Source: Azospirillum formosense
Lineage (GTDB): Bacteria > Pseudomonadota > Alphaproteobacteria > Azospirillales > Azospirillaceae
Assembly: GCF_040500525.1 (NCBI RefSeq)
Contig: NZ_CP159406.1
Coordinates: 62,001-126,000, forward strand
Direction of reading: 5' to 3'
Length of the DNA: 64,000 nucleotides
The notes beneath the pieces were generated by a model. It searched no databases, had not been told where the DNA came from, and was given only the letters and a program-made list of their open reading frames with translations. The translations under genes were made by a program, and so were the position numbers. The stretch's first letter is position 1, and each line of letters opens with the position of its first letter. Shown here in pieces: positions 1 to 8,412 of this stretch.

Positions 1-374
1 TCCAGTTCGGGGTAGGCGCAGGAGCTGCCCGTGGAGATCAGCTTGGCCTGCGGCTGATAGAGGCGCCACGCCTCCAGAACGTTCAGGTGAACGCGGGCGT
101 TGATGGCCAGCAGTTCGCCCTGGATGCCGTATTGCACCTGCCCGGTGCGCTGCCGGGTGACGGCGTGGAAGATGCGCTCGACCTTCGGCGCCGCCTCGAA
201 CAGGCGGGCGACGGTCGGCCAGTCCGACAGATCGCCCGCGGCACGCCCGATGTCGGCGTGGCGCCAGCCGCGGGCGTCCATATAGAGGGCCAGGTTGCGG
301 CCGAGAAAGCCGTCGGCCCCGATGATCAGGCTCGTCGTCCCGGACAGGTCAACCGGTGCGGGCGCGGTCGACAT
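1..374 (-). CDS. NAD-dependent epimerase/dehydratase, partial (3' end off the left edge)
   Basis: Only the first 124 codons lie in the window; the gene runs leftwards off the edge with no stop. Translation from the ATG at 372-374 gives an N-terminal Rossmann segment with the nucleotide-binding motif GADGFLG (about residues 18-24) and later STGSSCAYPE, the strand carrying the catalytic Ser of extended short-chain dehydrogenases. It therefore looks like a nucleotide-sugar epimerase, dehydratase or reductase. The ATG lies 4 nt after the stop of the upstream epimerase gene (379-1332), so the two are almost certainly co-transcribed and translationally coupled. Substrate unknown; the adjacent C-methyltransferase suggests deoxysugar biosynthesis. 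Confidence 0.8.
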   Translation of the reverse strand, partial: MSTAPAPVDLSGTTSLIIGADGFLGRNLALYMDARGWRHADIGRAAGDLSDWPTVARLFEAAPKVERIFHAVTRQRTGQVQYGIQGELLAINARVHLNVLEAWRLYQPQAKLISTGSSCAYPEL

Positions 375-378
375 CGGG

Positions 379-1332
379 TCAACCGGCATGGGCGTTGCGG
401 GCGAGGGCATGGCGGTACCAGTCGATGGTGGGTTTCAGTCCGTCGGCCAGCGGGGTGGGAACGACGCCGAAGGCCTCGCGCAGACGTTCGCCGGTCAGGC
501 GCCGGACCGACACGCCGGCTCCGGCGTTCCCGCCGGTGGAAACGATGGGCTTGTCGACGCCGGCCACCGCCAGGACGGTTTCGGCCAGGGTCAACAGGCT
601 GACGGTGGCGCCGGTGCACAGGTTGAAGGCGTCGCTGCGGCCCGACCAGTCGAGCGAGCGGACGAACACCTCGGCCACGTCGCCGGCGTAGATAAAGTCC
701 CGTTCGACGGCGGCCGGGTTGCCCAGGACCTCGAAGGTCGGCGAGTCCGACAGCACCTTGATGACGAAGGCCGGCGCCACATGGGCGGCGGACAGCTCGG
801 TCGCGTCATAGGCGCCGTAGGGATTGGACAGGCGGAAGGCCACCGTGCTGATGCCGAAACGCTCGGCGTGCAGGCGCGCCACCGTCTCGCTCCAGCGCTT
901 GGACCAGGCGTAGAAAGCTTCGCCCGCGTGGGGCGGCGCGTTCAGGTCCACCGGCTGGCTGTCATCCATGACCGGCACGTTCGCCGGGTAGACCGCGCTG
1001 CTGCTGGCGAGCCGCACCTCGCGGATGCCGCGCTCCACGCAGAAGGCATAGACCCGGTTGGCCAAGGCGCTGTTGACCGCCAGAATGTCCGACTGGGCGG
1101 TCTGGAAGGCCTGGGCGTCGTAGCGATAGGCCGCCACATGGAAAAGCGCGGTGTCTCCGGGCAGGGACGGGAGATCGCTCAGCCGGTCGAAGGCGACGGT
1201 CCGTTCACAGCCGGGCACCGGAGCGCCCGACCGGTTGACGCCGATGGCGCGATGGCCGCGCGCCACCAGCGCGTCCACGAGATGACGCCCGACGAAGCCG
1301 CTGGCGCCGACGACGATCACCGTTCTGCTCAT
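379..1332 (-). CDS. NAD-dependent epimerase/dehydratase (nucleotide-sugar modifying SDR)
   Basis: 317 residues, the usual length of extended SDR nucleotide-sugar enzymes. The NAD-binding motif GASGFVG is at residues 9-15, the SSSAVYP strand with the catalytic Ser near residue 111, and the YxxxK catalytic pair at Tyr141/Lys145 (YAWSK). It probably works in the cytosol as an epimerase, reductase or dehydratase on an NDP-sugar. It sits between a C-methyltransferase gene (74 nt upstream) and a second SDR (4 nt downstream), all on the minus strand, an arrangement typical of operons making C-methylated or branched deoxysugars. The exact substrate cannot be read from sequence. Confidence 0.85.
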   Translation of the reverse strand: MSRTVIVVGASGFVGRHLVDALVARGHRAIGVNRSGAPVPGCERTVAFDRLSDLPSLPGDTALFHVAAYRYDAQAFQTAQSDILAVNSALANRVYAFCVERGIREVRLASSSAVYPANVPVMDDSQPVDLNAPPHAGEAFYAWSKRWSETVARLHAERFGISTVAFRLSNPYGAYDATELSAAHVAPAFVIKVLSDSPTFEVLGNPAAVERDFIYAGDVAEVFVRSLDWSGRSDAFNLCTGATVSLLTLAETVLAVAGVDKPIVSTGGNAGAGVSVRRLTGERLREAFGVVPTPLADGLKPTIDWYRHALARNAHAG

Positions 1333-1405
1333 GGGAAGACGCTCCTAGCGACCGCGCAAAGGGTGCCGCCGCCGGACAGCGCGGGTCCGGGGCGGCGGTC
1401 ACAAA

Positions 1406-2614
1406 TCAGACGATGTGAGGCTCGGGAACCGGGATCAGCACCTTGCCGCCCTTCGCACGGAAATCGGCAAGCTTCGCCAGGATCTCGTCCTTGAAGTTCC
1501 AGGACAGCATGAAATAGAGATCCGGCGCCTCGACCGCGTTCTGGTGCAGCACCGGAATGCGCGTGCCGGGGAACCACGTCCCGCATTTCAGATCATTGAT
1601 CTCGACCGCGCATTCGAACTGCGTTTCGTCGAAACCGCAATAATTCATGATGGTCGAGCCCTTGACCGGGGCGCCGAGCGCCTGGATGCGCAGCCCCTTG
1701 GCGTGCGCATCGCCGATCAGCGCGCGCACGGTGTCGCGCAGCGCCTCGGTCCGGCGGGCAAAGGCGCGGTAGGCGTCGATCGTGTCGAAACCGCCGGCCA
1801 CCTCGTCCGCGATGATGGCTTCCAGGGCGTCGGTCTTGGCCCGGGCTCCGGCATGCGTGATGTAGGCGATGCAGCTGCCGCCGTGGATCGGCACCAGTTC
1901 CGCGTCGGTGATTTCCAGACCATGCCGGCGCAGCAGCCCGTTGAAGGACTGCACCGTGTAATACACCAGATGCTCATGGTAGATCTGGTCGAAGGCGCAG
2001 GAACGGACCATGCCCGGCAGATAGATGAACTCCGCGACGACCACGCCGTCCTCGGCCAGCAGCTTCTTGATGCCGGCGAAGGCGGAGTGCAGCTCCTCCA
2101 GATGGAAGAAGACGCCGGAGCCGTGGATGACCCGGGCGGGACCGCGCTCCTCCAGAACCTTGAGCGCGGTCTCCTCGTTGAAGAAATCGTTGAGGCAGGC
2201 CACGCCCGCCTTTTCCGACAGCTGCGCCTGCAGCCGACCGGAATCAACGTTCAGCACCTTCACGCCCTTGGGCAGGAAGGTGGACAGGAAGGTGCCGTCG
2301 TTGCCGCCGACATCCAGGACGTAATCGTCAGCGCCGAAATCCACCCGGGCGAGGATGCGATCGCGCACTTCCTCGAAATGGCGGGTCAAGGACTTGGTGG
2401 TGCCGGAAACGTAACGGTGATCGACGAACATCTTCTCCTTCGGCACGGTGTAGCCGATCTGAACCATGGTGCAGTCATGGCAGAAGAAGAGTTCAAGAGG
2501 ATAAGCTTCCGACCGGACATCTTCAGTCTGGGGAATGAAATCGTTCCCCCAAGGCTGCCGGTGAAGATCGAGCACCAGTTCAAGACGATCGCCCCCACAA
2601 CAACGGCAGTTCAC
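1406..2614 (-). CDS. Zinc-binding C-methyltransferase of the deoxysugar type
   Basis: 402 residues from a GTG start. The GTG was chosen because AGGAG lies 8 nt upstream and the protein then begins with the Zn site; upstream codons in this frame look non-coding. Three modules are visible: an N-terminal Zn-binding domain (CxxC at Cys3/Cys6 and Cys45/Cys48), a class I SAM-methyltransferase core with VLDVGGNDGTFL near residues 99-110, and a C-terminal part with the ALGAPVKGSTIMNY signature of the C-methyltransferase C-terminal domain. This is the architecture of TylC3/NovU/TcaB9-type enzymes that methylate C-3 or C-5 of NDP-4-keto-6-deoxysugars. It heads a minus-strand operon with two SDR enzymes, which could supply and reduce the keto-sugar. 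Substrate position is inference. Confidence 0.85.
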   Translation of the reverse strand: MNCRCCGGDRLELVLDLHRQPWGNDFIPQTEDVRSEAYPLELFFCHDCTMVQIGYTVPKEKMFVDHRYVSGTTKSLTRHFEEVRDRILARVDFGADDYVLDVGGNDGTFLSTFLPKGVKVLNVDSGRLQAQLSEKAGVACLNDFFNEETALKVLEERGPARVIHGSGVFFHLEELHSAFAGIKKLLAEDGVVVAEFIYLPGMVRSCAFDQIYHEHLVYYTVQSFNGLLRRHGLEITDAELVPIHGGSCIAYITHAGARAKTDALEAIIADEVAGGFDTIDAYRAFARRTEALRDTVRALIGDAHAKGLRIQALGAPVKGSTIMNYCGFDETQFECAVEINDLKCGTWFPGTRIPVLHQNAVEAPDLYFMLSWNFKDEILAKLADFRAKGGKVLIPVPEPHIV

Positions 2615-3610
2615 TGTGCAAGCTCCTCGGTCGTATGGCCGACACAGGCCATTCAGGTTACCCATAAAGTGAGGGAGAATAAGCACAACCGAGGGGGGAC
2701 ACGCAAGCGGTATCCGATGAAATAGGGGAGACATTCCAGAGTCAAACATTGTCCGAGCCAGCGAGCAGCGCTGCAATTCTGTGCTCGTCGGTTGAGGTCG
2801 GCGTTTTGACGCACCGGCACACCGCTCTATACGCAACCCTGCCGAACACGCCGCGATAATCGAAACCATCAAGTAAAATCCAAGGGCGTTGTCTGCGATA
2901 AATGAATTCCCCACAAAAGACGGCGTTGATGCCGGGTGTTTGCCGAAACCACTGCCGCAGCCCCTTCTTAAAGCTGTCTTTTTAGATAATTTATAATACG
3001 AAAAGTTGCAAGCAGGGATGAGGGCTCGGGGGGAAACGGACGGATGTCAGACCATCCATTCCGAAACGAAGAAGCCGGGACGGGCCCAGAAGTGAGGCCG
3101 GCCGACCTCAAGGACGGGGGAACCTGAAAAGCAAGCCCGCTTGCAAGCAGGGATCGACCGTCTTTTCCCCACCCGCCCCCGATTGGGCTGTCGCCCCGTC
3201 CGGAGCGACCCTCCATCGGAGGCTCCCTGCCCCGACCGATGCCGACGAGGTGGTGGGCGGCACACCCCCATCCGCCCTTTTTGCAAAAGAAACGGGAATG
3301 TCCGGCTAGCTTCAAACGGATGACTGCGGGTTCGAGATAATCATCCGGGCATCCCCGACGCCAGCCGCCCTACCGAAACCCATCCGCAACAACGTCATCA
3401 AGATAGCCCTTACACCGTTCGCCATTTCTCTTAATGAACGCGGAACATTCCATTGAATGGTTCCACAAGGCACGGCAATCCAAAGAAATTAACAATCCCA
3501 TTTTTTAAATTAGCCCTTTGAAATCAATCTAATTCCTAATCGTGAATTGTTGTCGGTGATGTTTTTCCCGAAATTTTAGGGAGCGATTTCAATATTATTG
3601 GTCAAAGACC
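2615..3610. other. Long intergenic region between divergent genes
   Basis: About 1 kb without a credible gene. The part near 3450-3610 is AT-rich and must hold the promoter of the RTX protease gene, though no good -35/-10 pair was recognised. A 14-bp direct repeat (TTGCAAGCAGGGAT) occurs at 3006-3019 and 3141-3154. Open frames inside (for example minus strand 2968-3315) have low-complexity Gly/Arg/Pro-rich translations and no ribosome binding site, so they were not called. Confidence 0.6.
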
Positions 3611-5368
3611 ATGAGCGCTCCAGGATTGGCACTTCCCACATCCAAGGTCTTCTCAAGCGGAAATCTTACGATTGATTCTTTGATGACGGGATACCGGTGG
3701 GGCGCAAACGCGAAACCCGGTGACGGCATCACGCTGACCTATTCCTTCGGGTCGCCGGAAACATCGGTGTACCGGGACGGCTACGCCACCTCGGACCCAT
3801 CGCAGGCCTGGTCGCTCTCCGGCACGGCTCAGGCGGCCATCCGGCAAGCCCTCCACGCCTGGTCCGCCGTGGCGAACATCACCTTTGTCGAAGTCGCCGA
3901 CAACGCGGAAAGCTGCGGCGATCTCCGCTTTTGCGGCAGCAATCTGCCGGCGTCCGCCTATACGCTCCTGCCCTCGGTCGATCTTCCCGAGGCCGGCGAC
4001 ATCTGGTTCGGCAATTTCTTCTCGAACCAGAGCCTGACATGGGCTCCCGGTACGTACGAATACATGACGGCGCTGCACGAGATCGGGCACGCGCTCGGCC
4101 TGAAGCATTCGCACGAGTCCTTCGGGGACTTTCCCGTCATGCCCTCCGCCACGGATTGGCAGCTCTACACCGTGATGAGCTATCGGTCAGGGCCGGGAAG
4201 CTCCTTGCAGGGATACTGGCAAAGCCTCTTTCCCGACACGCCGATGATGAACGACATCACGGCCATCCAGCATCTGTACGGCGCCAACACGACCGCGAAC
4301 GCCGGGGACACGCGCTATTCCTGGGGGGTGGGGGAACCGATCCTCGGCACGATCTGGGACGCGGGCGGCCGGGACACCATCGACTGGTCGAACCAGACCA
4401 GCGCGGCCAGGATCGACCTGCGCCCCGGTTCCTACAGCGACCTGGGTCCCGCCTGGACGACGGGCTTCACCGTCCAGAGGCAGACCCTTGGCATCGCCGA
4501 GGGGAGTTGGATCGAGAACGCGCTGGGCGGCGCGGGAAACGACACGCTGATCGGCAACGATCTGGACAATCTTCTGGTGGGCGGCGCGGGCGACGATATC
4601 CTGATCGGCGGAGCCGGGAACGACACGCTCGACGGCGGCGAAGGGATCGACACCGCCGTCTTCACCGGCACGCCGGCCGACTACCAGATACGCTACACCG
4701 GTCCGGACTCGGTCACCGTCATCGGCAGCGACGGCACGAGGCTGCTGCACAGCATCGAGCATCTGGTGTTCGGCGACCTGACCCTTGGGCTGAATCTGAA
4801 CGCCCGGCCGGGCACCATGGTCGACACCTTCTTCGCCGTCACGAACACCGTGTCCGGCCAGCAGATCCTGCAGGAGGCGGCTCCCTATGCCGGTCCGGCG
4901 CAGAATCTGCAATGGCAATGGATCGGCACCGACGATTCCGAAGCCGTCAACGGCGGCGCCGGCAACGATTTCTTCAGCGGACACGGCGGAAACGACGCGA
5001 TCGATGGCGGAGCCGGAAACGACGTGATCGACGGCGGCACCGGCTCCAACTTCCTCACCGGCGGTGCCGGCAACGACATTTTCTTCCTGGATGGCCGCAG
5101 CGGCGAACCGGTGTGGTCCACCGTGACGGATCTGGAGGCCGGAGAGCAGGTCACCATCTGGGGCTGGAAGGCCGGCGTCTCAACGCTGAGCTGGTCGGAG
5201 ATGGAAGGCGCTGCAGGCTTCCAGGGGGCGACCGCGCACATCGACCTGAACGGGGACGGCGCGGTCGACGCAAGCCTCACGCTGAGCGGCCAGTCCCAGG
5301 CCGCCCTGACCACGACGACCGGGCAGGTTGGCGGGGTCGATTACCTCAGCGTCTGGCTTCTCGGCTGA
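3611..5368 (+). CDS. Secreted M10 (serralysin-like) metalloprotease with RTX repeats
   Basis: 585 residues. The zinc-binding signature HEIGHALGLKH is at residues 156-166 and the Met-turn VMSY at about 188-191, which together define the metzincin M10 family. Glycine-rich calcium-binding nonapeptides (GGAGNDTL type) form two blocks, about residues 300-350 and 445-495, separated by about 95 non-repeat residues. There is no N-terminal signal peptide, as expected for type I secretion through an RTX C-terminal signal. Likely role: a secreted calcium-dependent protease acting on surface or host proteins. The HlyB/HlyD pair at 14.8-18.5 kb is a candidate exporter. The gene is monocistronic and convergent with the GT61 gene. 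Two RTX blocks separated by a spacer are unlike the single block of classical serralysins. Confidence 0.88.
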   Translation: MSAPGLALPTSKVFSSGNLTIDSLMTGYRWGANAKPGDGITLTYSFGSPETSVYRDGYATSDPSQAWSLSGTAQAAIRQALHAWSAVANITFVEVADNAESCGDLRFCGSNLPASAYTLLPSVDLPEAGDIWFGNFFSNQSLTWAPGTYEYMTALHEIGHALGLKHSHESFGDFPVMPSATDWQLYTVMSYRSGPGSSLQGYWQSLFPDTPMMNDITAIQHLYGANTTANAGDTRYSWGVGEPILGTIWDAGGRDTIDWSNQTSAARIDLRPGSYSDLGPAWTTGFTVQRQTLGIAEGSWIENALGGAGNDTLIGNDLDNLLVGGAGDDILIGGAGNDTLDGGEGIDTAVFTGTPADYQIRYTGPDSVTVIGSDGTRLLHSIEHLVFGDLTLGLNLNARPGTMVDTFFAVTNTVSGQQILQEAAPYAGPAQNLQWQWIGTDDSEAVNGGAGNDFFSGHGGNDAIDGGAGNDVIDGGTGSNFLTGGAGNDIFFLDGRSGEPVWSTVTDLEAGEQVTIWGWKAGVSTLSWSEMEGAAGFQGATAHIDLNGDGAVDASLTLSGQSQAALTTTTGQVGGVDYLSVWLLG

Positions 5369-5442
5369 CTCCATCCCCCTTGGAACGCCGGTCGGAATGG
5401 GCGGTCATGCGACCAGCCTCGTTCCGCCGGGTTCCGCCGGCC

Positions 5443-7122
5443 TCATTCCACCGCCGGAGGCGCAACCTGGGGCGCGGCCAGGGCATCGGCATAGACATCC
5501 ATTCTTTGGAACCCAACCGACAGGATCCGGTGGTCGCCCGAGCCGGCCTCCTGGCTGGCCGGGGAACAGGCGCCCGGCGCCTCGATCCACAGCACGCGCT
5601 CCCCATCCGGGTTCTCAAAGGTCAGGTCGATCCTGTCGAGACACCCATCGGCGTCCAGGGGCAACAGCTCATTGCCCAACCGGAACCGCAGGCCCTGCGA
5701 CAGCCCCGGTTTGAAGAGGGACAGCACGCAGGACAGCCGCACCCGCTCGGGCAGCGGGGCATCGAAGGTGATGGAGGCGAGGGTTCCGTCCATCCAGGTG
5801 CCCCAGTCTTCCGCGTTGCTGAAGCCTGTGAAGGACGCCGGCGTCCCGCCGATGGCGTTGGCCCGGAAATCGATGTGGAGCGGCCCCGTCCAGGCGCGAT
5901 CCGGCGCGTTCCCCCCCGGCAGTCCGGCGCCGAACGCCTGCCGGTGCAGATGATGCACGCGGGCCATCGCCTGATCCACGTCGAGCGACCAGCTCACATG
6001 CGTGTTGCCTCCGCCGACCAGGCGCGAGACATGCATGTGATAGTCGATTCCCAGCGCACGGCTCAGCACGAAATAATGGGGTGCGCTCAGGAAGCCATGC
6101 GGAAACAGCTCCAGGACGACCGTCGAGCGCCGGCAGAAGCCGAGATTCGTCAGGCCGGCGCCATGGCTGCCGACGACGAACCCGGCCTTCGCGAAGGCGA
6201 GGACCTGCTGGTCGTAGGACAGGGCCGACGCTTCCAGAATGGTGAAGCCCGCCGCGGACAGGCGGTCGATGAGGGCGCCCTCCTCGATCAGCAGGCGCGC
6301 GCCGCTGTCGCGCCGGCTGAGATAGATCCGGTCGCCGCCAGCCCGGTCCTCCGGCTCCGCCCCGCCCCGGAGCGCGCCCAGGATGGCGGCGTAGGTGGAA
6401 GCGGTCCACCGCCCGGGAAACCAGGTCGGCTCGAAGGTCATGGACGTCACGATCAGGCGGCTGAAGCGGTGCGGCCGGTTGCCAAGCTCCACGAGGCGGT
6501 CGGCTCCGACCCCGAGCAGTTCCAGAGAGCGCCGTTGCCATGGCCGCAGGGTCGGAACCGCCAGACGGACGCTGTCCAGCAGATTGACCTCCTTGAGGAA
6601 GGTGACGATGCCGAGGGCGTCCTGATGCCAGTGGTAATAGTTGTTGCAGGAGTGATGGCACAGCAGCACGGTCGGCCCGCTGACCTCCACGAGGCCGCCG
6701 TCCGCGGGACCGTCGCGAAGCGCCCGGAGGCTGGGCAGCCCGCCCAGATGCAGGAACGGCGCGTCGCGCAGGGCTGGCCAGAGGCTTTCCAGAACCAGGG
6801 TGCCCGCATCATCCACCACGCAACAGGCGTCGCCCGCCACCGTCGCGTCGTTCAGAACGATCAGGCGCAACGGCGGCAGGCTGTGCACCATCGTCTTTTC
6901 ATAGGGAAAGCGGTTGAAGCCGCCGAGCGCGTCGAGCGCGGCACCGTCGTAATCCGCGCAGGGAGCGACGGAGAAGCCGCGCTCCTCGTCGTGCCGGATG
7001 CGCAGAACCGTCTCGGCCCCGCCGTCCAGCGCCAGCGTCTTCCACCCATCGTCGTGCAGGTCGGCGGTGTGGGTCGGAAACGCGTCGAGAACCTTGCGGG
7101 TGTTCAAAGAGAAAAACTTCAT
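5443..7122 (-). CDS. Glycosyltransferase family 61 protein
   Basis: 559 residues. The central part has the GT61 (DUF563) pattern: LLCHHSCNNYYHWHQDAL near residue 155, then DRIYLSRRDS, and the C-terminal GSHGAGLTNLGFC followed by VLELFP. These motifs are shared by bacterial and plant GT61 enzymes. The last roughly 130 residues form an extra, probably beta-rich domain ending in a Pro/Ala tail; I do not recognise it. Expected role: cytosolic transfer of a sugar in surface polysaccharide or glycoprotein assembly. It is the last gene of a minus-strand set (10587 down to 5443) whose other members resemble methyltransferases. Acceptor and donor unknown. Confidence 0.8.
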   Translation of the reverse strand: MKFFSLNTRKVLDAFPTHTADLHDDGWKTLALDGGAETVLRIRHDEERGFSVAPCADYDGAALDALGGFNRFPYEKTMVHSLPPLRLIVLNDATVAGDACCVVDDAGTLVLESLWPALRDAPFLHLGGLPSLRALRDGPADGGLVEVSGPTVLLCHHSCNNYYHWHQDALGIVTFLKEVNLLDSVRLAVPTLRPWQRRSLELLGVGADRLVELGNRPHRFSRLIVTSMTFEPTWFPGRWTASTYAAILGALRGGAEPEDRAGGDRIYLSRRDSGARLLIEEGALIDRLSAAGFTILEASALSYDQQVLAFAKAGFVVGSHGAGLTNLGFCRRSTVVLELFPHGFLSAPHYFVLSRALGIDYHMHVSRLVGGGNTHVSWSLDVDQAMARVHHLHRQAFGAGLPGGNAPDRAWTGPLHIDFRANAIGGTPASFTGFSNAEDWGTWMDGTLASITFDAPLPERVRLSCVLSLFKPGLSQGLRFRLGNELLPLDADGCLDRIDLTFENPDGERVLWIEAPGACSPASQEAGSGDHRILSVGFQRMDVYADALAAPQVAPPAVE

Positions 7123-7272
7123 GGCGTTCGGCGCACCGGGTGAGTGGGCGAAGCGGCGCGGCCGGAGGCCGAACCGGCGACGGAAGGACGCCGCCGGATG
7201 TTTGAAAACAGCAATCGCGGGCGGCTTGTCAACCTGCCCATCGCCGCGGCCGAACCAATCGCCGTCCGCGGT

Positions 7273-8355
7273 TCAGGGAACCCGGGCCCAAACCTCCACC
7301 TCGTCCACATGCAAATTCTCGCATTCCCGGAGCTGCAGACGGACGAAGCGGGCCTCCACCCCCGGACAGGACAAGCGAAGGGGTGCTCCCTCCACACCGC
7401 CGATCGGGCTGCCGTCATGGACATACAGCCTGTCCCAGACGAGGCCGTCCCGGGATGACAGGACCATCAGGCTGCGCAGCCGTCCCATCGTTTCAGGAAC
7501 GTCGGTGCGGTTGTAGACGACCACCGTCTCGATCCGGGCCACCGTGAGCAGATCCACCTGCCACCAGGGCGACTCCTCGCGATCGGTGTGGAACCCGAAA
7601 CCGCCGGTCCGGATGCCGTTGACCGCGCCCTGCGGATCGTTCGTCCGCGACCAGCGGGACACGGAGCTTTGCGCGGCGGGCTTGTGGAGGGCCACATTGC
7701 GCAGAGGCCTCTCGTCGGGCTCCGGCGGCGGCGCCACCCGCGCGAAGAAAGCGGAAGCCCCGCCGTCACGCTCCGCCCGCATCCATTGCAGAGCCAGTCC
7801 GAAACCGGCGAGATGACGGCGTGCCGGGGCGAACGCGTCGGCAGCCGCGGCCGCGTCGACCGCGTCGGCGCCGGTTCGCAGGAGGACGCCGCCGACCGTG
7901 CGCATCAGCCATCGGGCGCCCCCCAGGACACGCATGACGGCGCCCGGCGTGTCCACGACCAGAAGATCGAAGGTCCGATCCGCGAAACGCTCCTCCACCA
8001 GCCGGTCCACGGTGGTCGCCCGCATCTCCAGCCGGTCGACGCAGACGATGCCGGCCCCGTCCGGCTGTGCGGGCATGGGCATCACGCTCGACGAGCGGCC
8101 GTCGTCGCTGGCCACATGCAGGACCGCGTCCCGCCCCGCCTCGTCGAGGCAAAGGGCCTGGACCGGAATGTGGCCAGGCTTGCTCCAGGCCTTGGCTTCG
8201 AGATCGGCGAAGAGCTGGGAAAGCGGCTCGACATAGACGACCGTCTCGGCCCCGCCGTCGGCATAGAGGTCGACATCCCCCCCGCGATGCGCGCCGACAT
8301 GCATGATGCCTTTGGGGGTGAACCCGACCGAAGCCATGAGGGAAAGGGGAGTCAT
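7273..8355 (-). CDS. FkbM-like methyltransferase fused to an F5/8C (discoidin) domain
   Basis: 360 residues. The N-terminal half (KGIMHVGAHRGGDVDLYADGG at about 14-34, then VVYVEPL, and LLVVDTPG near 170) follows the strand order and acidic motif II of FkbM-type SAM methyltransferases. The C-terminal about 140 residues start at NVALHKPAAQSS and contain WWQVDL, IETVVVYNR and FVRLQL, the hallmark pattern of an F5/8 type C carbohydrate- or lipid-binding domain. Such domains are normally extracellular; joined to a methyltransferase the domain more likely docks the enzyme on its glycan. Third gene of the minus-strand set, 57 nt after the gene at 8413-9720. The same domain occurs in the protein at 18660-19967. 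The methyltransferase call is by fold motifs only. Confidence 0.75.
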   Translation of the reverse strand: MTPLSLMASVGFTPKGIMHVGAHRGGDVDLYADGGAETVVYVEPLSQLFADLEAKAWSKPGHIPVQALCLDEAGRDAVLHVASDDGRSSSVMPMPAQPDGAGIVCVDRLEMRATTVDRLVEERFADRTFDLLVVDTPGAVMRVLGGARWLMRTVGGVLLRTGADAVDAAAAADAFAPARRHLAGFGLALQWMRAERDGGASAFFARVAPPPEPDERPLRNVALHKPAAQSSVSRWSRTNDPQGAVNGIRTGGFGFHTDREESPWWQVDLLTVARIETVVVYNRTDVPETMGRLRSLMVLSSRDGLVWDRLYVHDGSPIGGVEGAPLRLSCPGVEARFVRLQLRECENLHVDEVEVWARVP

Positions 8356-8412
8356 GTCCGTGAGACCCTTGGCGAGCTTGGCAATACGGTTCCGGCCGGA
8401 AACCGGATCGGG

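Noticed and set aside
2968..3315. Minus-strand open frame of 115 codons in the long spacer
   Set aside because: Low-complexity Gly/Pro/Arg-rich translation without ribosome binding site; spurious-looking.
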